Under the pieces are notes generated by a model. That model worked only from the letters and a program-made list of their open reading frames with translations. It searched no databases and was not told where the DNA came from. Position numbers and translations under genes: made by a program. This document shows, piece after piece, positions 39,580 through 47,692 of a stretch of DNA of 64,000 nucleotides; position 1 is the first letter of the stretch; every line of letters starts with the position of its first letter. The stretch is taken from assembly GCF_022049065.2 (NCBI RefSeq), contig NZ_CP095744.1:1-64000 (forward strand). Direction: 5' to 3'. The DNA is from Niallia sp. Man26. Its GTDB lineage: Bacteria; Bacillota; Bacilli; Bacillales; Cytobacillaceae.

Positions 39580-39730
39580 AATTCCATAATCCATATTTTT
39601 AGAGTTTTTAAAGTTGGTTTTTATCATACCATAAAATGATAGATTCATTATCTAATAGTTATTTATACCTATGAGTATAACTTATCACCTTCATACATAT
39701 TTGTCCATTAATACTGATCCTGTTTATTAC

Positions 39731-40066
39731 TCCTTGCAGCCTGTCGAATTCATGAAGGTATTTTTAATTGTTTTCTTAGCAAAGATCACGGTCAATCATA
39801 TAATAAGAACACCATTTTATCGAACGATTGCGACAGATATAAAATTAATTGGGAATATATTAGGTGTTACAGAGATTCCCTGTTTATCTTAAAGCAGCCA
39901 GATGCAGGAACAGCAATGGTTATTGCCTTTGATAATATTGGTATGGGTAACAGGACTTGTGCCGGGCAGTAGCTCCATTTTCGGAACAATACTGTCCTTA
40001 ACATTAGTATTAAATATCTCTGCTAAAACAAAATACTTTATGTTTGAAGGAAATAAGTATGATTAG
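39731..40066 (+). pseudogene. FtsW/RodA/SpoVE-like gene, distal fragments
   Basis: It continues the gene broken at 38260. LQPVEFMKVFLIVFLAKI (39734 on) matches the conserved QPSEFMK region. A frameshift near 39885 leads to FILKQPDAGTAMVIAF, and another leads to VWVTGLVPGSSSIFGTILSLTLVLN, ending at 40066. The middle of the gene is shortened. The stretch 40067-40340 shows no further recognisable gene and holds the promoter of the TerC gene. Confidence 0.8.
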
Positions 40067-40340
40067 CATTGTTATTGGCAGACTAAAACTAACAAAGCAT
40101 AACTATATGGAATTAAGGGTATACTTTATTGAGTTATCCAAAGAAGATTATTCTCTTATGTATTTTAGTTTGGTGTGGCTGGAGAAAGTTAAAGAAATTT
40201 TAAATAAGTTTATAAATAAATACCCTTGTTAAGGAATAAATAAAGTTACAGGGTTATTTGGAAATTTGCAGACTTATTTAATTTTCTTTATTGTCAGCTT
40301 AAACCTTTCACATAATACATAATAGAAAGGAGAGAAAAAA

Positions 40341-41111
40341 ATGGAGTCAATATGGTTGGAATATGCTTGGGCATTGTTGATTTTAATTGGCTTAGAAGGG
40401 TTGTTATCTGCTGACAATGCATTGGTTCTTGCAGTAATTGCGAAGCATTTACCTGAAGATGAGAAAAAAAGGGCAATAAATTACGGTATAATTATCGCCT
40501 TTATTTTTCGATTTGCAGCACTGTTTGCGATATCATTTATTGCAAACGTCTGGCAGGTACAGGCAATCGGTGCCGTTTATCTGCTTTATTTAGGCTTAAA
40601 GCATATCTTTAAGGCATGGTTTAAGAAAGAAAAGCCGCATACGGAAGTGGAAGAAGAGGCTAAAGGAAAGGGCTTCTTACCTACTGTGGGAAAGATTGCA
40701 TTAGCAGATTTAGTTTTTGCGATTGATTCCATTTTAGCGGCAGTTGCTCTTGCCCTCGGCCTTCCTGATTCACCGCTTGGTGAGTTCGGCGGTATGGATG
40801 GAGGACAGTTTCTCGTTGTTCTTCTTGGTGGGATTGCCGGCCTAGTTTTAATTAAATATGCAGCCACATGGTTTGTACAGCTGCTTGATAAGCGACCTGC
40901 ATTAGAAACAACAGCATATGTAATTGTAGCTTGGGTCGGTGTCAAGCTTAGCGTAATTACCCTGGCACACGAAGATATTGGTGTACTGGACCATCATTTT
41001 CCCCATAGCACTGGCTGGACGTTAATCTTTTATGGAGTATTAGTAGCGGTAGCATTAATCGGCTGGTTTGCGCCAAACAATAAAAATAAGGCTAAGAAAG
41101 ACCCTGCCTAA
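40341..41111 (+). CDS. TerC family membrane protein, probable manganese exporter
   Basis: A 256-residue protein with seven to eight membrane helices. Conserved acidic motifs are ADNALVLAV (about 24-32) and LADLVFAIDSILAA (about 125-138), each holding Asn/Asp in a helix as in TerC proteins. B. subtilis relatives YkoY/YceF and YjbE take part in manganese efflux, partly to serve exported enzymes. The RBS is GAAAGGAG. I see no yybP-ykoY manganese riboswitch upstream. Monocistronic. Confidence 0.9.
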   Translation: MESIWLEYAWALLILIGLEGLLSADNALVLAVIAKHLPEDEKKRAINYGIIIAFIFRFAALFAISFIANVWQVQAIGAVYLLYLGLKHIFKAWFKKEKPHTEVEEEAKGKGFLPTVGKIALADLVFAIDSILAAVALALGLPDSPLGEFGGMDGGQFLVVLLGGIAGLVLIKYAATWFVQLLDKRPALETTAYVIVAWVGVKLSVITLAHEDIGVLDHHFPHSTGWTLIFYGVLVAVALIGWFAPNNKNKAKKDPA

Positions 41112-41118
41112 AAATCAT

Positions 41119-41158
41119 AAGCTTTATTCCCTTATCCACTTGGGAGTAGAGCTTTTTT
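41119..41158 (+). terminator. Terminator of the TerC gene
   Basis: A 13-bp stem AAGCTTTATTCCC / GGGAGTAGAGCTT with two G-T pairs, then TTTTTT. Confidence 0.8.
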
Positions 41159-41223
41159 AGTGTATTTTATAGCATTAGAAATAATAACTCGGGGCATCTT
41201 AGTAGCAGAATGGAGGACTAGTT

Positions 41224-42450
41224 ATGAATTATCGAATGCTCTTATCTCTTTTTGTTATTTTTTTAAGTTTATCTACTGCTGCTGGAGCCGCAGTGGAAGT
41301 GCCTTTAACAGCTGCATTTGTGCGAAACAATCAGCTGTGGGTGAAGGAGGGAAGTGAAGAAAGACAGCTCACCTATTCTCAGCATGTATATAACCCTAAA
41401 TGGTCCTTTGATGGCCGTTTTATTGCGTATATAGATGGGGATGAGCAAGGTGAAAAGTCTGATCTGTATATTTATGATATGGTCAAAAACGAAAGCTATC
41501 AACCATATGTGCAAGTGAGTGCAACGGATTTCAAATGGTCACCAAATAATAATCAGTTAGCTTATAATGATCAAGGAATATTAAACGTCACTAAAATAAA
41601 ACACGGACGGCCTGAAATGTTTGAGAACGTTTCTTTAGGTGTCAGCGGATTTGAATGGTTTCCGAACGGCAAAGAATTTATTGTGTCTTCTCAATCCAAT
41701 TTATTACCGACAGGTTGGGGCCCCATTGAATTATTTAAAGTTGCAGCTGATGCAAACTTACAACAAGAAAAGATTCATCCCTTTTTTACAATCCTGACTA
41801 ATAAAGATTTATTTGCAATAACGGCAGAGGAGTTTAAGTGGAGTGATGATGGAAAGTGGCTTAGCTTTCTGGCTATTCCGACAGCATCCTGGTCCAATGA
41901 CAGTAATTCATTATGTGTTATTACAGCAAAGGGAGAGCGTTTTCAAGAAGTCGGCAAAATGCTGAACAATCAGGATTGGTTTAATTGGGCCCCGAATAAA
42001 AATCAGCTTGCCTATATTTCTGGTGAAGGAAGATTTCTCGTTGAAAATAAGCGGACAACCATCGCAGAAATGCCTGCTTTTATCGGACAGAAAGTTTATA
42101 CACCAAAGGGGGATGTTGACTTGGATTTGTCATGGTATTCTCCTGATGTAGTGATTGTTGCTCGTTCTAAGGAAAATAAAGAATGGAAGGAAGGCCCGGT
42201 ACCTACAATGTATACTAGCCTTTATTCCATTCATTTGAAGTCTAATGACCAAAAGCAATTGACAGCACCTAAAGAAAAGGAACGAGATGATACCCCTCAA
42301 GCCGTTAATGGCTATATAACTTGGGTCCGGCATATGGAAAATGAGCAAAATAATGTTTGGATTAGAGAAGGGCTTGAAGGCAAAGATAGTATATGGATTA
42401 AAAATGTTGAGTCTGAACCTGTTTTTTATATAGAGAAGCATAAATTATAG
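41224..42450 (+). CDS. Secreted TolB-like beta-propeller protein
   Basis: A 408-residue exported protein. Residues 1-23 form a signal peptide. The remainder is a series of TolB/PD40-type blades, seen as repeated YNPKWSFDGRFIAYI, FKWSPNNNQLAYN, FEWFPNGKEFIVS, FKWSDDGKWLSFL and FNWAPNKNQLAYI, spaced about 45-60 residues apart. Such propellers bind proteins or peptides; no catalytic site is seen. RBS is a weak GGAGG overlap. It is a single gene ended by a strong terminator. Confidence 0.85.
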   Translation: MNYRMLLSLFVIFLSLSTAAGAAVEVPLTAAFVRNNQLWVKEGSEERQLTYSQHVYNPKWSFDGRFIAYIDGDEQGEKSDLYIYDMVKNESYQPYVQVSATDFKWSPNNNQLAYNDQGILNVTKIKHGRPEMFENVSLGVSGFEWFPNGKEFIVSSQSNLLPTGWGPIELFKVAADANLQQEKIHPFFTILTNKDLFAITAEEFKWSDDGKWLSFLAIPTASWSNDSNSLCVITAKGERFQEVGKMLNNQDWFNWAPNKNQLAYISGEGRFLVENKRTTIAEMPAFIGQKVYTPKGDVDLDLSWYSPDVVIVARSKENKEWKEGPVPTMYTSLYSIHLKSNDQKQLTAPKEKERDDTPQAVNGYITWVRHMENEQNNVWIREGLEGKDSIWIKNVESEPVFYIEKHKL

Positions 42451-42458
42451 CAGCTTGT

Positions 42459-42495
42459 AAAAAGGCGTGAGTATGGAGAAGTCTCACGTCTTTTT
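42459..42495. terminator. Bidirectional terminator
   Basis: A 13-bp stem (AAAAAGGCGTGAG / CTCACGTCTTTTT) between convergent genes, with A and T runs on both sides. Confidence 0.88.
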
Positions 42496-43129
42496 ATATG
42501 GCCTGCTTTTTATCATGTGTAGACGGATTAGAATCTGCGATAAACCTGTTTAATACTTTTTTCGCTGCTGGCATAAAGTATTGCAGAACAAGTCCTCCTA
42601 AACAAACCGTTAGTAACGTACCAATGCCAATTGGTCCACCTAAACTGAATGCAATAATTAAAAATACTAAATAAATAAATGTTCTCGAAAGAAAAATAGT
42701 TGTGTTAGTTAGTTCCTGAATAATTAATGTTAACCGATCGACTGGAATTGGAGCGAAGTTTGTGTGTAAATATATGGCGGTTCCAAATCCAATCACAATT
42801 AAGCCGCTAATAAAACAAATCAATTGGCTATACCAAATTTCAGGTGTTATTAAACCGTGCAATAAAAACAGCCATAAATCGATGCCAATTCCAGTTATAA
42901 AAGCTGTTACCAATCCTAAAGCTTCAGGCTGCTGTCTTTTTAACAAGGAGTTAAATAAAATCAAGATAATTGCTAAGATAAATTCCCAGCTGCCGGCAGT
43001 TAGCCCTATATTTTGAGATAAGCCAACTAAAAGGGCGTCAAAAGGTGAAGTTCCAAGATTCGATTGAATCGTTAAGGAAATTCCACAGGTTAAAATAAAT
43101 ATCCCTATTACATAAAATACATATTTCAC
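42494..43129 (-). CDS. YczE/YyaS/YitT family membrane protein
   Basis: A 211-residue protein with about five membrane helices. It matches the YczE group: GISLTIQSNLGTSPFDALLVGLS near the N-terminus and NFAPIPVDRLTLIIQELT in the second half. In B. subtilis, YczE affects surfactin-type production, but its biochemical role is unknown. It shares a promoter region with paiA, and both flanks hold an inverted TTGCAAATGCAA-type operator. Confidence 0.85.
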   Translation of the reverse strand: MKYVFYVIGIFILTCGISLTIQSNLGTSPFDALLVGLSQNIGLTAGSWEFILAIILILFNSLLKRQQPEALGLVTAFITGIGIDLWLFLLHGLITPEIWYSQLICFISGLIVIGFGTAIYLHTNFAPIPVDRLTLIIQELTNTTIFLSRTFIYLVFLIIAFSLGGPIGIGTLLTVCLGGLVLQYFMPAAKKVLNRFIADSNPSTHDKKQAI

Positions 43130-43146
43130 ATGATTGCCTCCTTGGA

Positions 43147-43217
43147 ATTTTATTGCAAATGCAACAAAAATACATTATATTTAATATAAGATATCTTTAT
43201 TGCATTTGCAATAAAAT
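43147..43217. promoter_or_regulatory. Paired operators between yczE-like gene and paiA
   Basis: Two 18-bp arms in perfect inverted orientation (43147-43164 and 43200-43217), each containing the near-palindrome TTGCAAATGCAA, bracket the divergent promoters. A single dimeric repressor binding both sites is the simple reading. Confidence 0.7.
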
Positions 43218-43234
43218 TAGTTGGCTTATTATAA

Positions 43235-43771
<537 letters not shown>

Positions 43772-43777
43772 TAAGGC

Positions 43778-43820
43778 GCAAAAGAGAAATGAACAAGAAT
43801 AACGTTCATTTCTCTTTTGC
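43778..43820. terminator. Terminator of paiA
   Basis: A 17-bp perfect stem (43778-43794 with 43804-43820). It also faces the minus-strand frame at 43829. Confidence 0.88.
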
Positions 43821-43828
43821 TTAGTCTT

Positions 43829-44167
43829 TTAACGCTTCAGCACTTTTAGAAAGCAGTCTCTGTATTTTGCTCCATTCGGCAGCAATCCAACGACAAGATA
43901 AACATCATTAATTCCTTGTATAGGGTCATCTAACACCATCTTTGGTTGCATGTGTTTTTCGTCTACGAGAAGGGAAGTACGAACAGCTCTTGCTACTTGT
44001 CTTATTATATTAAAAATTATTATATGGTATGGATCTTCCTTTAAGCGGAACGATTGTGTCCTGACGGTGTATTGATATGCCGTACACACTGAATTATCTT
44101 GCAGTGCAATTTTATATATAGCTGATATATCAAAAAAAGATGGTGTTCCTATTGTTAGGAACACCAC
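43829..44167 (-). CDS. Possible protein of unknown function, start uncertain
   Basis: A minus-strand frame of up to 112 codons. The nominal ATG lies inside the terminator of the transporter operon and has no RBS, so the true start must be later; no good one is visible. The C-terminal 60 residues (RQVARAVRTSLLVDEKHMQPKMVLDDPIQGINDVYLVVGLLPNG) look like protein sequence. It may be a gene with an unusual start or a truncated remnant. Confidence 0.35.
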   Translation of the reverse strand: MVFLTIGTPSFFDISAIYKIALQDNSVCTAYQYTVRTQSFRLKEDPYHIIIFNIIRQVARAVRTSLLVDEKHMQPKMVLDDPIQGINDVYLVVGLLPNGAKYRDCFLKVLKR

Positions 44168-44168
44168 C
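44147..44168 (-). terminator. Terminator of the two-gene DMT operon
   Basis: Stem GGTGTTCCTA / TAGGAACACC followed on the minus strand by ATCTTTTTTT. Confidence 0.88.
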
Positions 44169-44181
44169 TTTTATCAGGTTG

Positions 44182-44649
44182 TTAAGAATTTTGTGCTTCT
44201 TCATTCGAACGCTTATTGCCTTTATAGATGAAGTATAAAGAAATAATCATAAATAGTAATGCAAAGGCCCGTTTCATATCCAATTCAATAACTAAACTAT
44301 TGAACCAGCCAAAATGATCAATTATCACTCCAATTACTAGTTGACCGGCAATCCCCGCGATATTTGTTGCGATTACCCCAATTCGAGGAACGGCGATAAC
44401 AGTCAGCAGCAAATAGGCTGTGCCTAAAAAGGCTGCACTTAATTGCCACTTAGGTGCTTCTAAAAGTGCAAGAATATCCCCATGTCCAAAAAAGATAATG
44501 AAAACAGTAAGAAACAAGGTTCCAGTTAGAAAAGTTAAAAAAGTAGTTTCAATTGTGCCTGCTTTGCGGCTGAATGTACCATTGATAGAAGATTGAGCGC
44601 TTAGTGTGATACCGCCGATTAATGTGAATAAAATCATAAATAACCCCAA
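44182..44649 (-). CDS. DMT family transporter subunit, YdcZ/DUF606 type
   Basis: A 155-residue protein with about five membrane helices and the DUF606 pattern (GGITLSAQSSINGTFSRKAG; GQLVIGVIIDHFGWF). Half-size members of the drug/metabolite family act as pairs of dissimilar subunits. It is the second gene of a pair, 12 bases after the first, with an ArsR-type regulator upstream. The substrate is unknown. Confidence 0.88.
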   Translation of the reverse strand: MGLFMILFTLIGGITLSAQSSINGTFSRKAGTIETTFLTFLTGTLFLTVFIIFFGHGDILALLEAPKWQLSAAFLGTAYLLLTVIAVPRIGVIATNIAGIAGQLVIGVIIDHFGWFNSLVIELDMKRAFALLFMIISLYFIYKGNKRSNEEAQNS

Positions 44650-44661
44650 ATTGATAACCTC

Positions 44662-45090
44662 CTAGTTTATTAATATAAGTGCGATAATCATAGAGATTAC
44701 GGCAAATATCTTTTCCTTGTTAATTTTAGTCTTTTTACTGCCAAGCCATCCGAAATGCTCAATTACCATGCTCATCACCAGTTGTCCGATGATGACTGCA
44801 ACCATTGAGATTCCAACACCGACGTATGGAACACTAATAACAATAGCAGTTAAATAAACGACACCTAATCCGCCGCCAAGCAATGTCCACTTAGGTGCTT
44901 TTAATGTATAAGAAAGATCTCCTTTACCAAAGAAAATCCATAATAGCCCCATAATAATAGAGCCCATAAAGAAGTTATAAAAACTTGTTTCTATTTGTCC
45001 AATTGTTTTTCCCAGTTCAGCATAAATAGCTCCTTCAAAGCTGAGCGCTGCTCCAGCCAGAAGGGCTAACAAATAAGAAAGATAGCGCAT
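44662..45090 (-). CDS. DMT family transporter subunit, YdcZ/DUF606 type
   Basis: A 142-residue membrane protein related to the one encoded after it: LLAGAALSFEGAIYAELGKTIG aligns with the partner's N-terminus and GQLVMSMVIEHFGWLG with its late segment. The two probably form an asymmetric dimer with opposite membrane orientation, as in small multidrug-type pairs. RBS AAAAGGAGA. It follows the ArsR-type gene by about 80 bases, with a terminator and an operator between. Confidence 0.88.
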   Translation of the reverse strand: MRYLSYLLALLAGAALSFEGAIYAELGKTIGQIETSFYNFFMGSIIMGLLWIFFGKGDLSYTLKAPKWTLLGGGLGVVYLTAIVISVPYVGVGISMVAVIIGQLVMSMVIEHFGWLGSKKTKINKEKIFAVISMIIALILIN

Positions 45091-45118
45091 AAAATTAGTT
45101 CTCCTTTTTCGAATAATT

Positions 45119-45140
45119 ATATATCTAGAAATATAGATAT
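45119..45140 (-). promoter_or_regulatory. Probable ArsR-type operator before the DMT pair
   Basis: An inverted repeat (ATATCTA, four bases, TATAGATAT) lies just upstream of the transporter pair, within reach of its promoter. Another palindrome, ACCGAT-TAT-ATCGGT, is at 45491-45505 before the regulator gene. Confidence 0.6.
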
Positions 45141-45152
45141 AGAGTCTTAAAA

Positions 45153-45186
45153 AAACAGAAATCCATGCAAAGTTAGATTTCTGTTT
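45153..45186 (-). terminator. Terminator of the ArsR-type gene
   Basis: An 11-bp stem (AAACAGAAATC / GATTTCTGTTT) overlaps its stop codon and is followed on the minus strand by TTTTT. Confidence 0.82.
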
Positions 45187-45487
45187 GAAAATACTTTGCT
45201 AGCTGTTGAATAAACTCCTCATTTCGCCTGTAGTATGTCCATTGACCATGACGAATAGAGTCAAGCAGTCCAGCTTTTTGCATCATGTTTAAGTAGCTAG
45301 AAACGGTAGATTGAGAAACTTTAGCCTTTTCTTGAATATCCCCAACACAAACTCCGCCTTTGTAGCTTACCTCCTTAGGCAAATGAGCGCCTTGTTTTGG
45401 GAAATGCTTCTCAGGTTCCTTCAGCCACTCTAAAATATTCAATCTTGTTTCATTAGAGAGTGCTTTAAATACATGAATAGGTTCCAT
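45173..45487 (-). CDS. ArsR/SmtB family regulator
   Basis: A 104-residue winged-helix repressor. The helix-turn-helix is KAKVSQSTVSSYLNMMQKAGLL (about 58-79), and FKALSNETRLNILEWL is the dimer helix region. Only one cysteine (GGVCVGD) is present, so a classical metal-binding cysteine pair is absent and the signal may not be a metal. It precedes the DMT transporter pair on the same strand and likely represses it. Confidence 0.9.
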   Translation of the reverse strand: MEPIHVFKALSNETRLNILEWLKEPEKHFPKQGAHLPKEVSYKGGVCVGDIQEKAKVSQSTVSSYLNMMQKAGLLDSIRHGQWTYYRRNEEFIQQLAKYFQTEI

Positions 45488-45651
45488 GGTACCGATTATA
45501 TCGGTTTTTTTAGATATGTCAATTTTTACTTTTATAAGACATGCTTAACGGCCTTTTATTGAGTAAATGAGTTAATATCTGCAATAATATACTATATACA
45601 TTATAAACATAGATGTAATATTCATAAGGACAAAAGGAAAGGAGTTCCCTC

Positions 45652-46230
45652 ATGAATATTACATCATTTATAATATACTGCTTTATCGTAACATTCACAC
45701 CAGGTCCTACTAATATCGTTATTTTATCAACAGTGCACAATTTTGGTACTAGAAAGGCAATGGAATATACATATGGAGCAACGGTTGCGTTCGGCCTACT
45801 GCTTGTTGTATCTGCTTTTCTGAACTCTGTGCTTTATACAATCATACCCAAGCTTTTAATGGTGATGCAGATTATCGGCAGCTTATACATGATTTATCTG
45901 GCAGTGCAAATATATAAAAGTGATTCAGCAAAAGGCAATTTAATAAATAATACAGGCACGTTTTTATCTGGATTTATCATGCAATTTGTAAATCCTAAAG
46001 TAATTCTGTTTACGATGACCATTATTCCAAGCTATATCATGCCGTATTTCCAGTCAGCATCAGCATTGATGACAAGTATAGCCGGTATTACTTTCATCGG
46101 TTTTTTAGCCTTTATTACTTGGGTGCTTTTCGGCGCAATATTTAAAGCCTTTTTGCAAAAACATAAAAAGGCAGTCAATCTTCTAATGGCTTTATTTCTA
46201 GTATACGCCGCTGGAATGATGTGGTTTTAG
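45652..46230 (+). CDS. LysE/RhtB family amino acid exporter
   Basis: A 192-residue protein with six membrane helices. The signature TFTPGPTNIVIL near the N-terminus and FVNPKVILFTMTI in the middle are typical of LysE/RhtB exporters. It overlaps the AraC gene's open frame and is probably co-transcribed with it. RBS AAAGGAG. The substrate is an amino acid or analogue, unspecified. Confidence 0.92.
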   Translation: MNITSFIIYCFIVTFTPGPTNIVILSTVHNFGTRKAMEYTYGATVAFGLLLVVSAFLNSVLYTIIPKLLMVMQIIGSLYMIYLAVQIYKSDSAKGNLINNTGTFLSGFIMQFVNPKVILFTMTIIPSYIMPYFQSASALMTSIAGITFIGFLAFITWVLFGAIFKAFLQKHKKAVNLLMALFLVYAAGMMWF

Positions 46231-46253
46231 CAGAGAAAAAAGGGGTGGTTGCA

Positions 46254-47030
46254 GTGGAGAAATTTATTTATAAAAAATCAGCTGGCATAACTGCCTTAGC
46301 AGCCAGTATGTATGAGTTTACCTATAAAAAGCATGCTCATAAAGAGTATGCAATAGGGGTCACATTACGCGGCATTCAACGATATCATTTAGATGGCAGT
46401 TTGCAGTTGTCCCATAAAGGCGGCGTCATGTTTTTTAATCCAGAACAAGCTCATGACGGGATGGCACATGATGATGCAGGCCTTGATTATGTGATGCTTT
46501 ATATCGATCCACAACTGTTCTTAGAGGTATCGGAGAAAAAGGAAATAATCAAGTTTTCAACACCTATTGTATACGATAAAATCCTTCAGCAAAAAGTTAT
46601 AAGACTAGCTAATGCTATTCTTAATAAAAAAGGGGAAGATGTCTGCAGTGAGTTGCTGCTGTCGCTAACAGACAGTCTTGTTCAAACAAACCTCTCTCAA
46701 GAATATAAAAAAGATAATGTTCTGATAAGAAAAGCAAAGGAGATGCTTCGTGCTAACTTACTGGCCGTTCCTAAGCTTGACGATATAAGCGGTGAGCTTG
46801 ATTTATCAAAATATCAATTTATCCGAATATTCAATGCTCATACAGGAATCTCCCCATATCAATACTTTCTAAACAGCAAGCTAGAACAAGCAAAGCAGTT
46901 AATAGAAAGAAAGAGAGATATCTATGCTGCTGTAGCAGAATGCGGTTTTGTAGATTTACCTCATTTAAATAAACATTTTAAAAGTGTCTATGGAACGACA
47001 GCATATGAATATTTGTCTAATTTAAATTGA
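46254..47030 (+). CDS. AraC family regulator linked to LysE exporter
   Basis: A 258-residue regulator with an N-terminal cupin-type domain (HAHKEYAIGVTLRGIQRYHLDG) and a C-terminal double helix-turn-helix (LDLSKYQFIRIFNAHTG; CGFVDLPHLNKHFKSVYG). The GTG at 46254 has AGGGGTGG upstream and is preferred over an ATG that overlaps the exporter. This LysE-AraC arrangement is common, and the regulator probably senses the exported amino acid. Confidence 0.9.
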   Translation: MEKFIYKKSAGITALAASMYEFTYKKHAHKEYAIGVTLRGIQRYHLDGSLQLSHKGGVMFFNPEQAHDGMAHDDAGLDYVMLYIDPQLFLEVSEKKEIIKFSTPIVYDKILQQKVIRLANAILNKKGEDVCSELLLSLTDSLVQTNLSQEYKKDNVLIRKAKEMLRANLLAVPKLDDISGELDLSKYQFIRIFNAHTGISPYQYFLNSKLEQAKQLIERKRDIYAAVAECGFVDLPHLNKHFKSVYGTTAYEYLSNLN

Positions 47031-47058
47031 CTGCTAGACTTTGTCTAACAGTTTTTTT
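47030..47058 (+). terminator. Terminator of the LysE-AraC operon
   Basis: Stem ACTGCTAGAC / GTCTAACAGT with one mismatch, then seven T residues. Confidence 0.75.
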
Positions 47059-47141
47059 ATGCATGAGGAGGATGAAACTTATCTGATGAATAAACGTATG
47101 TAACATTACCGGATTATGAAGAAATGGATAGGAGGGCTTTT

Positions 47142-47282
47142 TTGAAAAATAATGATGAAGAGAAAAGTAAAATTGAAACAGACGACAGTTGGAATCGAGC
47201 GCTGTATGGCAGTCCTACCATCGGTGGCTTTATTGTTATCGGAATCATCATTATCATCATTGGATACAAAATTTTATTTTAG
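47142..47282 (+). CDS. Small single-span membrane protein
   Basis: A 46-residue protein starting at TTG with ATAGGAGGG upstream. A charged N-terminal half (NNDEEKSKIETDD) is followed by GSPTIGGFIVIGIIIIIIGYK, one membrane helix. It resembles short DUF6366-like membrane peptides, but that is uncertain. Function unknown. Confidence 0.6.
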   Translation: MKNNDEEKSKIETDDSWNRALYGSPTIGGFIVIGIIIIIIGYKILF

Positions 47283-47311
47283 CAAGGCAATAACCTTAAT
47301 AGGAGTTAAAA

Positions 47312-47551
47312 ATGAATCTTAAAAAAAGCCAAGAATATGTTTCGTTAGAAATTAGAGATTGGAACAATACAAATTTTGCAGCAACTTTATACGAGATTTG
47401 TGATTCTCACAGAACTTATTCTAATGATCAGATTGAAGTCCACCAAGTAGTTAAGCTAGGCAAAATTAATAAAGAGTGGAGATTTGTGATTATCTTAAAT
47501 ATCACACAGGATTTAGATAATTTAGGTACTTTAATAGAAGGACTGGGTTGA
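47312..47551 (+). CDS. Small protein of unknown function
   Basis: A 79-residue soluble protein with RBS ATAGGAG. It is predicted to be a mixed alpha/beta domain (VSLEIRDWNNTNFAATLYEICDSHR near the start). No family is recognised. It lies 29 bases after the small membrane protein gene and likely shares its transcript, ending at the terminator at 47571. Confidence 0.65.
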   Translation: MNLKKSQEYVSLEIRDWNNTNFAATLYEICDSHRTYSNDQIEVHQVVKLGKINKEWRFVIILNITQDLDNLGTLIEGLG

Positions 47552-47570
47552 TATACACATGTAATAAATT

Positions 47571-47609
47571 CACTTGAACTAATTTATATAACGTTCAGGT
47601 GTTTTTTTT
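47571..47609 (+). terminator. Terminator
   Basis: Stem CACTTGAAC / GTTCAGGTG (one G-T pair) followed by TTTTTTT. Confidence 0.78.
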
Positions 47610-47692
47610 AGTCTTTTTACTTGACTTAGAGTTAACTAGAAGGCGTATTCTAGTAATGTTAAAAAAATGAAACTACTAGGAGGCTAAGAAAC

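Larger units (their letters stand above)
38261..39730 (-). mobile_element. TnpB-only IS200/IS605-family element
   Basis: About 1.47 kb inserted in an ftsW/rodA-like gene. Joining GGC or GG at 38259-38260 to TCCTTGCAGCCT at 39731 restores the reading GSLQPVEFMK, so boundaries are known to within about two bases and no target duplication is seen, as expected for this family. It has one gene, tnpB. The left end carries a hairpin (TTATAC / GTATAA, 39663-39680). No tnpA is present, so movement would need a transposase in trans. Confidence 0.85.

Noticed and set aside
39671..39892. 73-codon frame starting inside the mobile element
   Set aside because: Its start lies in the element's left end; only the downstream part is meaningful and belongs to the ftsW/rodA-like pseudogene.
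40044..40232. 62-codon frame after the ftsW/rodA-like remnant
   Set aside because: Overlaps the end of the pseudogene, has no convincing RBS and no recognisable domain.
40240..40340. Possible yybP-ykoY manganese riboswitch before the TerC gene
   Set aside because: The typical conserved loops (such as GGGGAGTA) are not seen, and the stretch is too short.
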